From the NCBI GenBank assembly GCA_019090385.1, contig JAHRWB010000019.1, forward strand, positions 1 through 33,153: a DNA stretch of 33,153 nt, in the 5' to 3' direction. Of this stretch, positions 7,346 through 15,145 are shown piece by piece. The DNA is from Pseudomonadales bacterium. Lineage in GTDB: Bacteria; Pseudomonadota; Gammaproteobacteria; Pseudomonadales; Azotimanducaceae. The position numbers were made by a program, and so were the translations under genes. The notes below the pieces were generated by a model, which ran no database searches, had not been told where the DNA came from, and saw only the letters and a program-made list of their open reading frames with translations. Positions within the stretch are counted from its first letter, which is position 1. Every line of letters begins with the position of its first letter.

Positions 7346-8263
7346 ATGATCCATCACCCTTTTGGTATTTTCGATAATAGCGCTAAAGATTATCAGCATA
7401 TTAAAGCTGAGCCCCTCGCGGCGGCAATGGGGGCAGAAATCCTGGGCGTAAATCTTGCCGATGTTTCAGACGAAGCATTCCAGGAAATACAACATGCGCT
7501 ATTCCGGCATAAAATGATTTACTTCCGTGACCAGGATATCAGCCACGCTGAACATGAGGCTTTTAGCGCCAAATTTGGCGAATTTGCTGATGATGCCTAT
7601 ACAGATGGTGTAACAGATCATTCCAACGTTCAGCCGGTACTGCGCGAAGCAGACGACCCTGTGGCCATTATATTCGGCTCCGGATGGCATTCCGATTCTC
7701 CTTTTCTTCCCAAACCTCCGGCAATCAGCATGCTGCGCGGAATAGACATACCTCCATATGGCGGCGATACCATGTGGGCAAATGCTGCCCTGGCCTATGA
7801 CCAGCTCTCGGATACAATGAAATCCGTGCTGTCACCCTTGAAGGTGCACATGTCTATACAGAATTTCCTGAACGAAATGAAAAAAACCGGCGCAGACGGA
7901 TCTCCGGTCACTTTGAAATCTTCCGTACAACAGTCGTCAAACCCTGAGGCAGCAAAACAAAAATTCGTTGGCTCCTATCACCCGATAATTCGTACTCACC
8001 CAGTGACCGGCGAAAAAGCACTGTACTGCGATAAATCCTATACCACCAATATTCAAGGAATGAGCTCGGAGGAGGCCCGCCCCATTCTCGATTATCTGGT
8101 AAATCATATGACACAAGCTGCATTTACATGCAGGCTTAGGTGGAAACCAAATACTTTTGCCCTTTGGGACAACCGCTTGTGCATTCACCAGGCATTTAAC
8201 GATCACGACGGATTTCGGCGTGAAATGTACCGTACGATCATTGCCGGCGAAGCCCCTGCCTAA
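7346..8263 (+). CDS. TauD/TfdA-family Fe(II)/2-oxoglutarate dioxygenase
   Basis: A 305-residue paralogue of the preceding gene, with the N-terminal strand block AMGAEILGVNLADVSD. The iron ligands are HSD (His115, Asp117) in GWHSDSPFLP and distal His281 in LWDNRLCIHQAF; GGDTMWAN and the C-terminal REMYRTIIAG complete the family pattern. AGGAG lies nine bases before ATG 7346. A 117-base gap containing short palindromes separates it from the first dioxygenase, so it may have its own promoter. Members of this family act on taurine, alkylsulfates, phenoxyacetates and many other acids. The sequence does not fix the substrate, and taurine is not especially supported. Confidence 0.88.
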   Translation: MIHHPFGIFDNSAKDYQHIKAEPLAAAMGAEILGVNLADVSDEAFQEIQHALFRHKMIYFRDQDISHAEHEAFSAKFGEFADDAYTDGVTDHSNVQPVLREADDPVAIIFGSGWHSDSPFLPKPPAISMLRGIDIPPYGGDTMWANAALAYDQLSDTMKSVLSPLKVHMSIQNFLNEMKKTGADGSPVTLKSSVQQSSNPEAAKQKFVGSYHPIIRTHPVTGEKALYCDKSYTTNIQGMSSEEARPILDYLVNHMTQAAFTCRLRWKPNTFALWDNRLCIHQAFNDHDGFRREMYRTIIAGEAPA

Positions 8264-8375
8264 TCCAGTTGAAGCTGAACAACTATGTATACCGAGGGGC
8301 ATTGTCGCAGTCAACATACGCTAACAGAGCCCTGCCCCCCATTAACCACACGCTGATAACCAAGGCAATCTCGTA

Positions 8376-9776
8376 ATGGCGAAAATCACCTTTTTTGGTG
8401 CAACCCGAGGCGTTACCGGCTCAGCTTACCTGCTGGAAACTGACGACAGCCGCATCTTGCTTGAATGTGGGCTTATACAAGGCAACTGGAAAGAAGAATT
8501 GGCTAATGCCGAGCCTTTCCCATTTGATATTACCTCCCTGGATGCCGTGGTTTTATCCCATGCCCATCTGGACCACAGTGGGCGCCTACCGAAGCTGGTT
8601 GCCGATGGCTATAGTGGCCCGGTTTACTCGACTTTTCCTACCGGTGAATTACTGGAAATCATGTTCAAAGACGCCGCATCGCTCCAGGCTCGTGATGCAG
8701 AATGGGAGAATAAACGGCGCAGGCGCGCTGGGAAAAACAAAATCGAACCACTGTACTCCCTTGAAGATGTAGAAAACGCCTTGGCACTTCGTAAAGGTGT
8801 ATCCTACGGAAAGCACCAACCAATCGCCAAAGGAGTAGATCTGTGTTTTCGAGATGCCGGGCACATATTAGGCTCGGCAATAGTTGAACTGTTAATCACT
8901 GAAAATGGCAATAAAAAAAAACTGGTATTCTCTGGTGATCTGGGAAATAGCTATGCCGCTTTATTACGTGATCCAGAAACAGTGCAGAGTGCAGATGTAG
9001 TTTTGATGGAATCTACCTATGGGGACCGAAATCACCGAAACATGGATGATACCCTGGCAGAATTTGAAGACATCATCACAAAAGCCTCAGTACAAGGCGG
9101 GAATATTCTTATTCCGGCGTTTGCGGTGGGACGTACGCAAGAGATCATATTCCGGCTGGGTGAACTGTATCAGAAAGGTGCATTAAGACAGCAAGCTGTG
9201 TATCTAGACAGCCCTATGGCCATTGCTACCACCGAGGTCTACCACCGTTTTCAAAATGTGTTTAACAATGAAGACAGTGCCCTGCTGCAACAAGATAAAT
9301 ATGGCAGTCTGCACACAGTTCTACCCGTATTGCGCTACTCGCAGACGACCGAGGAGTCCATGGCCCTGAACCGCATTAGCGCCGGAGCAATATTCATAGC
9401 GGGTAGCGGTATGTGTAATGGCGGCCGTATTCGCCACCACTTTAAACACAATTTATGGCGCAAAGATGCGCACGTAATTTTTGTCGGGTATCAAGCAATC
9501 GGTACGCCAGGCCGCGCGTTGGTTGATGGCGCTAAAACCTTTCATCTTGGCAGCGAAGAAATCGCGGTAAAGGCGAGCATCGATACCCTGGGAGGGTTTT
9601 CGGCTCACGCCAGCCAATCTCAACTGCTCGACTGGATAGATCACTTTGAGAAACCCCATCCGCGCCTATATCTGGTACATGGCGACCCCGTAGCAAAAAA
9701 CACGCTGAGCGAAGCGCTCTCGCTTAAGGGATGGGCTTCCGAGATCCCCCATCATGGCCAAAGCATCTTCTTATGA
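8376..9776 (+). CDS. MBL-fold beta-CASP ribonuclease-type metallohydrolase
   Basis: The 466-residue protein opens FFGATRGVTGSAYLLE. It carries the metallo-beta-lactamase motif HAHLDH (residues 62-67), the second metal site in DAGHILGSA, and FSGDLGN with the bridging Asp. The beta-CASP features follow: ESTYGDR, a Thr/Ser-rich clamp with GSGMCNGGRI, GFSAHASQ and a terminal VHGDP. This combination is that of CPSF73-like bacterial and archaeal RNA-processing nucleases, and the length is normal for them. A role in RNA turnover is known for the family; the particular target is unknown. It is the last plus-strand gene before the convergent korAB operon, with only 48 bases between stop codons and no obvious terminator. 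Confidence 0.88.
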   Translation: MAKITFFGATRGVTGSAYLLETDDSRILLECGLIQGNWKEELANAEPFPFDITSLDAVVLSHAHLDHSGRLPKLVADGYSGPVYSTFPTGELLEIMFKDAASLQARDAEWENKRRRRAGKNKIEPLYSLEDVENALALRKGVSYGKHQPIAKGVDLCFRDAGHILGSAIVELLITENGNKKKLVFSGDLGNSYAALLRDPETVQSADVVLMESTYGDRNHRNMDDTLAEFEDIITKASVQGGNILIPAFAVGRTQEIIFRLGELYQKGALRQQAVYLDSPMAIATTEVYHRFQNVFNNEDSALLQQDKYGSLHTVLPVLRYSQTTEESMALNRISAGAIFIAGSGMCNGGRIRHHFKHNLWRKDAHVIFVGYQAIGTPGRALVDGAKTFHLGSEEIAVKASIDTLGGFSAHASQSQLLDWIDHFEKPHPRLYLVHGDPVAKNTLSEALSLKGWASEIPHHGQSIFL

Positions 9777-9824
9777 GCGCACCCACCCTGACTACACCCA
9801 GCAAAATAATTTGAGAGCGCTTGC

Positions 9825-10841
9825 CTAATCTACGGCCCAGGTATGACCAGAGCGCAACAATGTATTCAGGTCTGCCGGGCCACTCGTTTCCCGGACTGTC
9901 AGCCTTTGTGAATAAACGTCTGATATATAAGCCGAGGTCGGCGCGTTGTAAATAATACCCACCGCAACGGGGTATTCCGGGCCCTTCAGCTCCACTAGCA
10001 TTTGCGCCATTACTCGATTGCTTTCATCATGAACCAGTACATCAGCCTCGGTGACACCATCTTCACCAAGCGTGACGATTTCCAGTTTTAGGGCCTGAGT
10101 ATTCAGTCTGATACCCTTGTCACGGGACTTGCCAAATATCATTGGCAAACCATGTGCTAATTCCAGACGAGCATCCGGTGCCGTCTTTTTATTCTTAATG
10201 TCTTCAAATATTTCATCGTTGTAAACGGGGCAGTTTTGAAAAATCTCCACAAAAGAGGCACCGCTGTACTGATGTGCACGGGTCAACACACTGGTTAGAT
10301 GCTTCATATCGGTATCGATTGAACGAGCGACAAATTTCGCACCGGCCCCAATGGCAAAGGTACAAGGGTTAAGGGGTAGATCAACTGATCCATCAGGTGT
10401 CGAAGGCGACCGGGTTCCAACCTTGGATGTTGGGGAGTACTGCCCCTTGGTTAAACCATATATTTCATTGTTAAATAATAGAATATTAAGATCAATATTG
10501 CGCCGAAGCACATGCAACATATGATTGCCGCCAATACTCAATCCATCCCCATCACCCGTGATTAGCCATACATCCAGTTCAGGGTTTGCCAGTTTGACTC
10601 CAGTTGCTATCGCTGGTGCACGCCCATGAATGGTGTGAAAACCATAGGTGTTCATGTAATAGGGAAACCTGGAAGAACAGCCAATACCGGACACAAATAC
10701 AGTGTTTTCTTTCGCAGTACCTAATCCTGGCATTAACTTCTGTACGGTTTTCAGGATGGCGTAATCACCACACCCCGGACACCAACGCACTTCCTGATCA
10801 GTGGCATAATCCTTAAAATTTAACTTTACCGGTGCATTCAT
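9825..10841 (-). CDS. korB: 2-oxoacid:ferredoxin oxidoreductase, beta subunit
   Basis: A 338-residue thiamine-diphosphate subunit. Cysteines for a [4Fe-4S] cluster are visible in WCPGCGDYAIL (Cys21, Cys24), GIGCSSRFPYY (Cys55) and FQNCPVYND (Cys204). The TPP/Mg motif is GDGDGLSIGGNH (from residue 96), followed by NNEIYGLTKGQYSPTS. This pattern is characteristic of 2-oxoglutarate and related 2-oxoacid:ferredoxin oxidoreductases, which convert a 2-oxoacid plus CoA to acyl-CoA and CO2 while reducing ferredoxin. The start codon overlaps the korA stop by four bases (ATGA), indicating translational coupling. The exact 2-oxoacid cannot be read off, but the two-subunit architecture favours the KorAB type. 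Confidence 0.9.
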   Translation of the reverse strand: MNAPVKLNFKDYATDQEVRWCPGCGDYAILKTVQKLMPGLGTAKENTVFVSGIGCSSRFPYYMNTYGFHTIHGRAPAIATGVKLANPELDVWLITGDGDGLSIGGNHMLHVLRRNIDLNILLFNNEIYGLTKGQYSPTSKVGTRSPSTPDGSVDLPLNPCTFAIGAGAKFVARSIDTDMKHLTSVLTRAHQYSGASFVEIFQNCPVYNDEIFEDIKNKKTAPDARLELAHGLPMIFGKSRDKGIRLNTQALKLEIVTLGEDGVTEADVLVHDESNRVMAQMLVELKGPEYPVAVGIIYNAPTSAYISDVYSQRLTVRETSGPADLNTLLRSGHTWAVD

Positions 10842-12709
10842 TTTAGCCCCTCCAAAACTGCTCGAATCTCACTCTCTACTTCTTTAATTCTAAATGGATG
10901 ACCTGATATTTTTGTAAAACTCCGCGCCTCGATCAGATACTCGGCGCGCAGAATTTTTACCAACTGACCAGTATTCATCTCCGGTACTATTACCCGCTGG
11001 TACCCAGCCAGCAATGTACCCAGGTTGCTCGGCATGGGCCATAAATGCCGGATATGGATATGAGATACATCTAAGCCATCCTGCCGACAGCGTTTTACAC
11101 TTTGATGAATAGCACCGTAGGTTGAGCCCCACCCCACTACGGCCAGATCTCCCCTCTCATTACCCAGTGCAGCATCCTGTAAAGGAATATCATTGGCAAT
11201 ACCGTCAATTTTTGACTTTCGGATATCAGTCATTTTTTGGTGATTATCTGAATCATAAGAAATGTTGCCGGTAACTGAATCTTTTTCAATACCACCTATG
11301 CGGTGTTCAAGCCCCGGTGTACCAGGCTTGGCCCAAACACGGGCCAGGGACTCTGGATTCCGATTTACTGGAGAAAAACCCTCAGGATCATCAGCAAACT
11401 CTACCGGGAACGGTTCATAGGTATTCATATCGGGTATGTGCCAGGGTTCTGATGCATTGGCTATATAGCCATCACTTAACAAAATAACCGGTGTGCGATA
11501 TTTAGTCGCAATACGTATCGCTTCAATGGCCACATCAAAGCAGTCCACAGAATCTTTAGCCGCAATCACGGGCAAACTGGTATCACCGTGACGACCAAAC
11601 ACAGATTGATATAAATCTGATTGCTCGGTCTTGGTCGGCAATCCTGTAGAAGGACCACCACGCTGGGTGTTAACGACCAGCAGTGGCAGCTCCGTCGCAC
11701 AGGCCAGGGAAATGGCTTCAGCCTTAAGGGAAATACCAGGCCCAGAGCTGGACGTAACGCCAAGCGAACCCGCAAAGGATGCACCAATTGCCGCACAAAC
11801 CGCAGCTATTTCATCTTCAGCCTGAAAAGTCACCACATCAAAATGCTTCTTGCCCGAGAGCGAATGCAGCAGACCAGATGCCGGTGTAATTGGGTAAGAT
11901 GCAAAGACAATAGGCAATCTGGCCAGCTGCCCACCAGCAATAATGCCAAATGAAAGAGCCTCCGTACCGGTAGTATTACGATATAAGCCAGGCTTAACTG
12001 ACGCAGGCGGTACCTTGTAAACTTCAATACCCGTAGGTAATTCGGTAGTCTCGCCATAGGCATGCCCGGCATTGATGGCTGCAATATTTGCATCTGCAAG
12101 TTCAGGTTTATTGGCGAACTTGGTCTTCAAACCTTCAATTGCCGTATCTCGGCTGCGATCAAATAGCCACATGGTCAAACCCAAAGTCCACATGTTTTTG
12201 CAGCGTGCAGCAAACTTATGGCTTAAACCAAAGGGTTTAACCGTTTCAATCACGCGTTTGGTAATCCCAATGGAGAGCAGCCGGTAAGCGTCCAGCGACC
12301 CGTCCTCGAGTGGATTTTGTTTATAGCCTGCCCGGGCCAGATTCTTTTCACTAAAGGCATCAGAATCGACAATAATTAGTCCACCCGGTACCAGGCCATG
12401 CAAATTGGTTATCAAGGCCGCCGGATTCATCGCTACCAAAACATCCACATCATCACCGGCAGTAGTCACATCTTCCGAACCGAAGTAAATCTGAAAAGCC
12501 GATACGCCAAAGGTTGCACCGGCTGGTGCACGAATTTCAGCAGGAAAATCCGGAAATGTTGCCAGATCATTTCCATAAACGGCAGTCGCTTCGGTAAAGT
12601 TATTACCCGTTAATTGCATCCCGTCGCCAGAGTCACCGGCAAAACGGACAACCACACCCGATACAATATTGTTTAACCCCTGGCGGTCAGCTTTTTTTAC
12701 TGCAGACAT
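10838..12709 (-). CDS. korA: 2-oxoacid:ferredoxin oxidoreductase, fused gamma-alpha subunit
   Basis: A 623-residue subunit made of an N-terminal gamma domain (about 1-200) and an alpha domain. The gamma domain shows VVVRFAGDSGDGMQLTG, DFPAEIRAPAG, GVSAFQIYFGS and DVLVAMNPAAL. The alpha domain contains ALSFGIIAGGQLARLPIVFASYPITPAS, QAEDEIAAVCAAIGAS and TSSSGPGISLKAEAI. This fusion with a separate beta subunit is the common KorAB layout. AGGA lies seven bases before ATG 12709. It is first gene of a two-gene operon with korB. No ferredoxin or delta subunit is adjacent, so the acceptor is encoded elsewhere. In aerobic bacteria it can replace or supplement 2-oxoglutarate dehydrogenase. Confidence 0.9.
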   Translation of the reverse strand: MSAVKKADRQGLNNIVSGVVVRFAGDSGDGMQLTGNNFTEATAVYGNDLATFPDFPAEIRAPAGATFGVSAFQIYFGSEDVTTAGDDVDVLVAMNPAALITNLHGLVPGGLIIVDSDAFSEKNLARAGYKQNPLEDGSLDAYRLLSIGITKRVIETVKPFGLSHKFAARCKNMWTLGLTMWLFDRSRDTAIEGLKTKFANKPELADANIAAINAGHAYGETTELPTGIEVYKVPPASVKPGLYRNTTGTEALSFGIIAGGQLARLPIVFASYPITPASGLLHSLSGKKHFDVVTFQAEDEIAAVCAAIGASFAGSLGVTSSSGPGISLKAEAISLACATELPLLVVNTQRGGPSTGLPTKTEQSDLYQSVFGRHGDTSLPVIAAKDSVDCFDVAIEAIRIATKYRTPVILLSDGYIANASEPWHIPDMNTYEPFPVEFADDPEGFSPVNRNPESLARVWAKPGTPGLEHRIGGIEKDSVTGNISYDSDNHQKMTDIRKSKIDGIANDIPLQDAALGNERGDLAVVGWGSTYGAIHQSVKRCRQDGLDVSHIHIRHLWPMPSNLGTLLAGYQRVIVPEMNTGQLVKILRAEYLIEARSFTKISGHPFRIKEVESEIRAVLEGLK

Positions 12710-12924
12710 TATTCTTTCCTAAATTACACAGCCTTAACTCTGCCCATGCATCCCCAACTTTAAGCCAGCTGACACAAAAGCGCCTTAAACAGGCTTTACA
12801 GACTAATAATAACACACCGCGAAACCACGTCATTAGAACCATGAAGCGTCACCCGACTGATTATACTAAAGTATTTCTTACCTTATTCTGAGGAACTACC
12901 CGGCGTTTCAATCAAAACAGATAT

Positions 12925-12939
12925 ATTCTATATTAGAAT
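12925..12939. promoter_or_regulatory. Palindrome upstream of the repeat array
   Basis: ATTCTA-TAT-TAGAAT is a perfect 6-bp dyad with a three-base centre, ending three bases before the first repeat element. It could be an operator for the selenoprotein gene or korAB. AT-rich palindromes arise easily by chance, so confidence is low. Confidence 0.35.
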
Positions 12940-12942
12940 TGG

Positions 12943-13048
12943 AAACAGCCTTGAGCGAATTATAAAAACAGCCCTGAGCATTTTATGGAAACAGCCCTGA
13001 GCGAATTATAAAAACAGCCCTGAGCATTTTATGTAAACAGCCTTGAGC
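12943..13048. repeat. Five 14-bp elements at an exact 23-bp period
   Basis: AAACAGCC(C/T)TGAGC begins at 12943, 12966, 12989, 13012 and 13035, always 23 bases apart. The nine-base spacers alternate GAATTATAA, ATTTTATGG, GAATTATAA, ATTTTATGT, so there is also a 46-bp higher-order unit. Copies 1 and 5 read CCTTGAGC and copies 2-4 read CCCTGAGC. The array ends 35 bases before the selenoprotein start. A 23-bp period places elements on nearly the same face of the helix every two turns, which suits cooperative protein binding. A related element (TGCCTTGAGC) follows the gene at 13956-13965. Confidence 0.9.
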
Positions 13049-13083
13049 AGATCCCTCAGCTAATTAAAAGAACTACTCTGACT

Positions 13084-13953
13084 ATGCCTAATGACAGCCC
13101 TAAACCAGTAAACTATATTCCCCGCACGCGGAATTATTATCGGGCGCTGGGTTACGAAAAAGACTACATCTGGGCCAAACACGCTGAATCGCCCTTCAGC
13201 AAACTTAAAAAGCCTATTAGCCAATCTCGATTAGCCATAATCACCACCGCCATGCCAGATGACAGCATGTCTGGCAAAGCCCGAAGTGTCTGCACTCAAA
13301 CTACGATAACCCCACCCCTTGAAATGTATACAGATGAACTGGCGTGGGATAAACAAGCTACCCACACTCAGGATGTCGCATCTTTCTTACCCATTGCGCA
13401 GTGTCAGCGATATGTCGAAGATGGCTTTCTGGGTAGCCTAACAGAATTGTTTTACTGTATCCCTTCGGAATATAGTCAGCGTCAAACTATAGAAGTGGAT
13501 GCTCCTGCGATCGTCAGGGGGTGTATAGAGCAACAGGCCGATATTGCACTGCTGGTTCCGTTATGACCTATCTGTCATCAGACCGTGAGTCTGACCGCAA
13601 GAGCACTGGAAAGTGCGGGTATCCCCACCGTAATTGTTGGCTCTGCCCTTGATATTGTCGAATATTGTGCGGTGCCACGCTTTCTATTTATTGATTTCCC
13701 ACTGGGTAATCCTTGCGGTAAACCCTTTGACGAAATAATGCAGACCGACATTATAAAGGACGCCTTCAAGCTTCTGTCTGAAGCTAAACAAGCCCAATGC
13801 ACCGTTAAAGGTAACTATTCCTGGGGAAGCGATATTTGGCGAGAAAATTATTCCCGTGTGGATAAATCCATGCAAGAGAAACTTCGCTTACGCGGGGAAC
13901 GCAGACGCCAGCGACAGGGAAATAATAAAAACATCAATTCGCCTCCAGGTTAA
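13084..13953 (+). CDS. Predicted selenoprotein, glycine/betaine/sarcosine/D-proline reductase B-like family (TGA read as Sec)
   Basis: Two segments in the same frame, 13084-13563 and 13567-13953, are separated by one TGA. Read through, they give a 289-residue protein with U161 in LLVPL-U-PICHQTVSL, a UxxC redox motif (Sec161, Cys164). Other blocks are YIPRTRNYYRALGYEKDYIWAKH at the start (split here as YIPRTRNYY and ALGYEKDY), YSQRQTIEVDAPAI, GIPTVIVGSALDIVEYC and PRFLFIDFPLGNPCGKPFD, which continue across the TGA without loss of family character. GrdB and PrdB selenoproteins have Sec in a UxxC setting. Proteobacterial relatives, from memory, carry Cys here (CPxCHQT). A SECIS-like hairpin follows the TGA. 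It may be a dithiol/selenothiol reductase, substrate unknown. A disrupted gene is the main alternative. The ATG has only a weak ribosome binding site. Confidence 0.8.
13564..13594 (+). promoter_or_regulatory. Sec UGA with bacterial SECIS-like hairpin
   Basis: TGA at 13564-13566 is followed by C and, after 11 bases, by a perfect hairpin: TCAGAC (13578-13583), loop CGTGA (13584-13588), GTCTGA (13589-13594). A further TGT/GCA pairing (13573-13575 with 13597-13599) extends it beyond a 2x2 internal loop. The loop holds GU, with G 19 bases after the TGA. The E. coli fdhF SECIS upper stem-loop is also 17 nt, has GU in the loop and lies 11 nt after UGA. SelB would bind this element during decoding. 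Confidence 0.7.
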
Positions 13954-13955
13954 TC

Positions 13956-13965
13956 TGCCTTGAGC
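13956..13965 (+). repeat. Sixth copy of the repeat element, after the selenoprotein stop
   Basis: TGCCTTGAGC follows the TAA stop (13951-13953) by two bases and differs from the last ten bases of array copies 1 and 5 (AGCCTTGAGC) at one position. It lies in the short gap before the MDR gene. Chance similarity is possible for ten bases, but the flanking position is notable. Confidence 0.5.
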
Positions 13966-13987
13966 AAAATAAAATGGAATGATTGCT

Positions 13988-15079
13988 ATGAATAATAAAA
14001 ACCGCCAATGGCGTTTGGCAAGAACGCCTGCAGAAGGCTGGCCTACCGAGGGAGATTTCGAGCTGTCAAGCACAGGCATTCCCAGTCCTGGCCCGCAGCA
14101 ACTCCTAGCCAAAACCATCTATCTCTCTATGGACCCCTACCAATGGGGCAGGCGACGCGCTGGTGTTGAAGTGGTTGGGGAAGTTTGCCACGGCAGAACA
14201 GTTTCCCAAGTCATAGAAAGTAGAGTTGCCGACTACCAAGAAGGCGACATTATTTTTAATACCAATGGCTGGCAGGAATACGGCCTAACAGGCGAGAATA
14301 TTTCAGTGTTTGGCTATATGTATCCGCGTAAAATAGACCCCGCGATTGCGCCCATATCAACAGCTCTTGGCGTATTGGGTATGTTAGGACTAACGGCTTA
14401 TTCTGGTGTTTACCTGCAATGCCAACCCCAGCCGGGAGAAACAGTGGTGGTTTCCGCGGCCTCAGGTGGTGTGGGACAAAATGCCGGGCAAATCGCCAAA
14501 TTGAAAGGCTGCCGGGTAGTTGGTATTACAGGATCAGAGCAAAAGTGTAATTTTGTAACTGAGACACTGGGCTTCAGCGCCGCCGTCAATCACAAAGCCC
14601 CTGATTTTGCTGAGCAGTTAGCTAAGGCCTGTCCGGACGGTATTGATATCTACTTCGAAAATGTCGGGGGCGCAGTATTTGAAGCAGTAAAACCCCTGTT
14701 AAATAAAAACTCCCGTATTGCCCTGTGTGGACTTATTTCGCAGTATGGCGGTGACGATATGGCATCAATGCATGCGTTGTGGAGAAAAGCAGGACAAAGC
14801 ATTTTTGACAAACAACAAGTAACAGCCCACCGTCTGTTTGTTGGAGATTTTGTCGCTGACTACCAAGATCAATTTTTAAGCGAAATGGGTGAATGGGTAA
14901 AGGATGGATTGATAAAATACAAGGAGGATCGGTGGCAAGGTCTGGAAAATACCCCGGCCGCATTTAGCGCCATGTTATCTGGTGGAAACTTCGGCAAAAC
15001 TATCATTCAGGTAAGCGATGATCCAAGTACAGACGAACAACTCAATAAAAAAAGAAACAGTGTAAATGTGTTAGGATAG
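13988..15079 (+). CDS. NADP-dependent oxidoreductase, MDR family (prostaglandin/leukotriene B4 reductase-like, CurA-type)
   Basis: A 363-residue zinc-independent medium-chain reductase. The N-terminus RQWRLARTPAEGWPTEGDF and LAKTIYLSMDPYQWGR match the CurA/prostaglandin-reductase group. The nucleotide-binding block is VVVSAASGGVGQNAGQIAKL (AASGGVG at 157-163) followed by VVGITGS. IDIYFENVGG and RIALCGLISQY are also conserved. Members reduce the C=C bond of alpha,beta-unsaturated carbonyls with NADPH. ATG 13988 is chosen for the family-typical start; ATG 13979 would add three residues. It begins 34 bases after the selenoprotein stop, so co-transcription is likely. The last 15 residues (DEQLNKKRNS and on) extend a little beyond the usual end. 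Confidence 0.85.
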   Translation: MNNKNRQWRLARTPAEGWPTEGDFELSSTGIPSPGPQQLLAKTIYLSMDPYQWGRRRAGVEVVGEVCHGRTVSQVIESRVADYQEGDIIFNTNGWQEYGLTGENISVFGYMYPRKIDPAIAPISTALGVLGMLGLTAYSGVYLQCQPQPGETVVVSAASGGVGQNAGQIAKLKGCRVVGITGSEQKCNFVTETLGFSAAVNHKAPDFAEQLAKACPDGIDIYFENVGGAVFEAVKPLLNKNSRIALCGLISQYGGDDMASMHALWRKAGQSIFDKQQVTAHRLFVGDFVADYQDQFLSEMGEWVKDGLIKYKEDRWQGLENTPAAFSAMLSGGNFGKTIIQVSDDPSTDEQLNKKRNSVNVLG

Positions 15080-15145
15080 ACTGGGACATAAACACTGCAA
15101 GATATTGAAAAACTATAATAAGAATCAGTCCGGAGGATGCATTCA

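Larger units (their letters stand above)
12710..13083. other. 374-bp intergenic region with dyads and repeat array
   Basis: No gene is visible. It should hold the korAB promoter on the minus strand and the selenoprotein promoter on the plus strand. Contents seen are a small dyad ATACT-AA-AGTAT (12863-12874), the palindrome at 12925-12939 and the 23-bp-period array at 12943-13048. AT-rich spacers in the array resemble -10 elements, but no convincing -35/-10 pair was identified. Confidence 0.7.

Noticed and set aside
12943-13048. CRISPR array
   Set aside because: Repeats are only 14 bases with nine-base alternating spacers, and no cas gene is present.
13084-13566. Selenoprotein frame as a 160-residue complete protein or a pseudogene
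   Set aside because: Family-like sequence continues directly after the TGA in the same frame, the TGA falls at the redox position and a SECIS-like hairpin follows. A nonsense mutation would not be expected to show all three, though it remains the fallback.
13585-13953. Independent gene starting at GTG 13585
   Set aside because: No ribosome binding site precedes it; its first codons lie inside the hairpin and conserved block of the longer protein.
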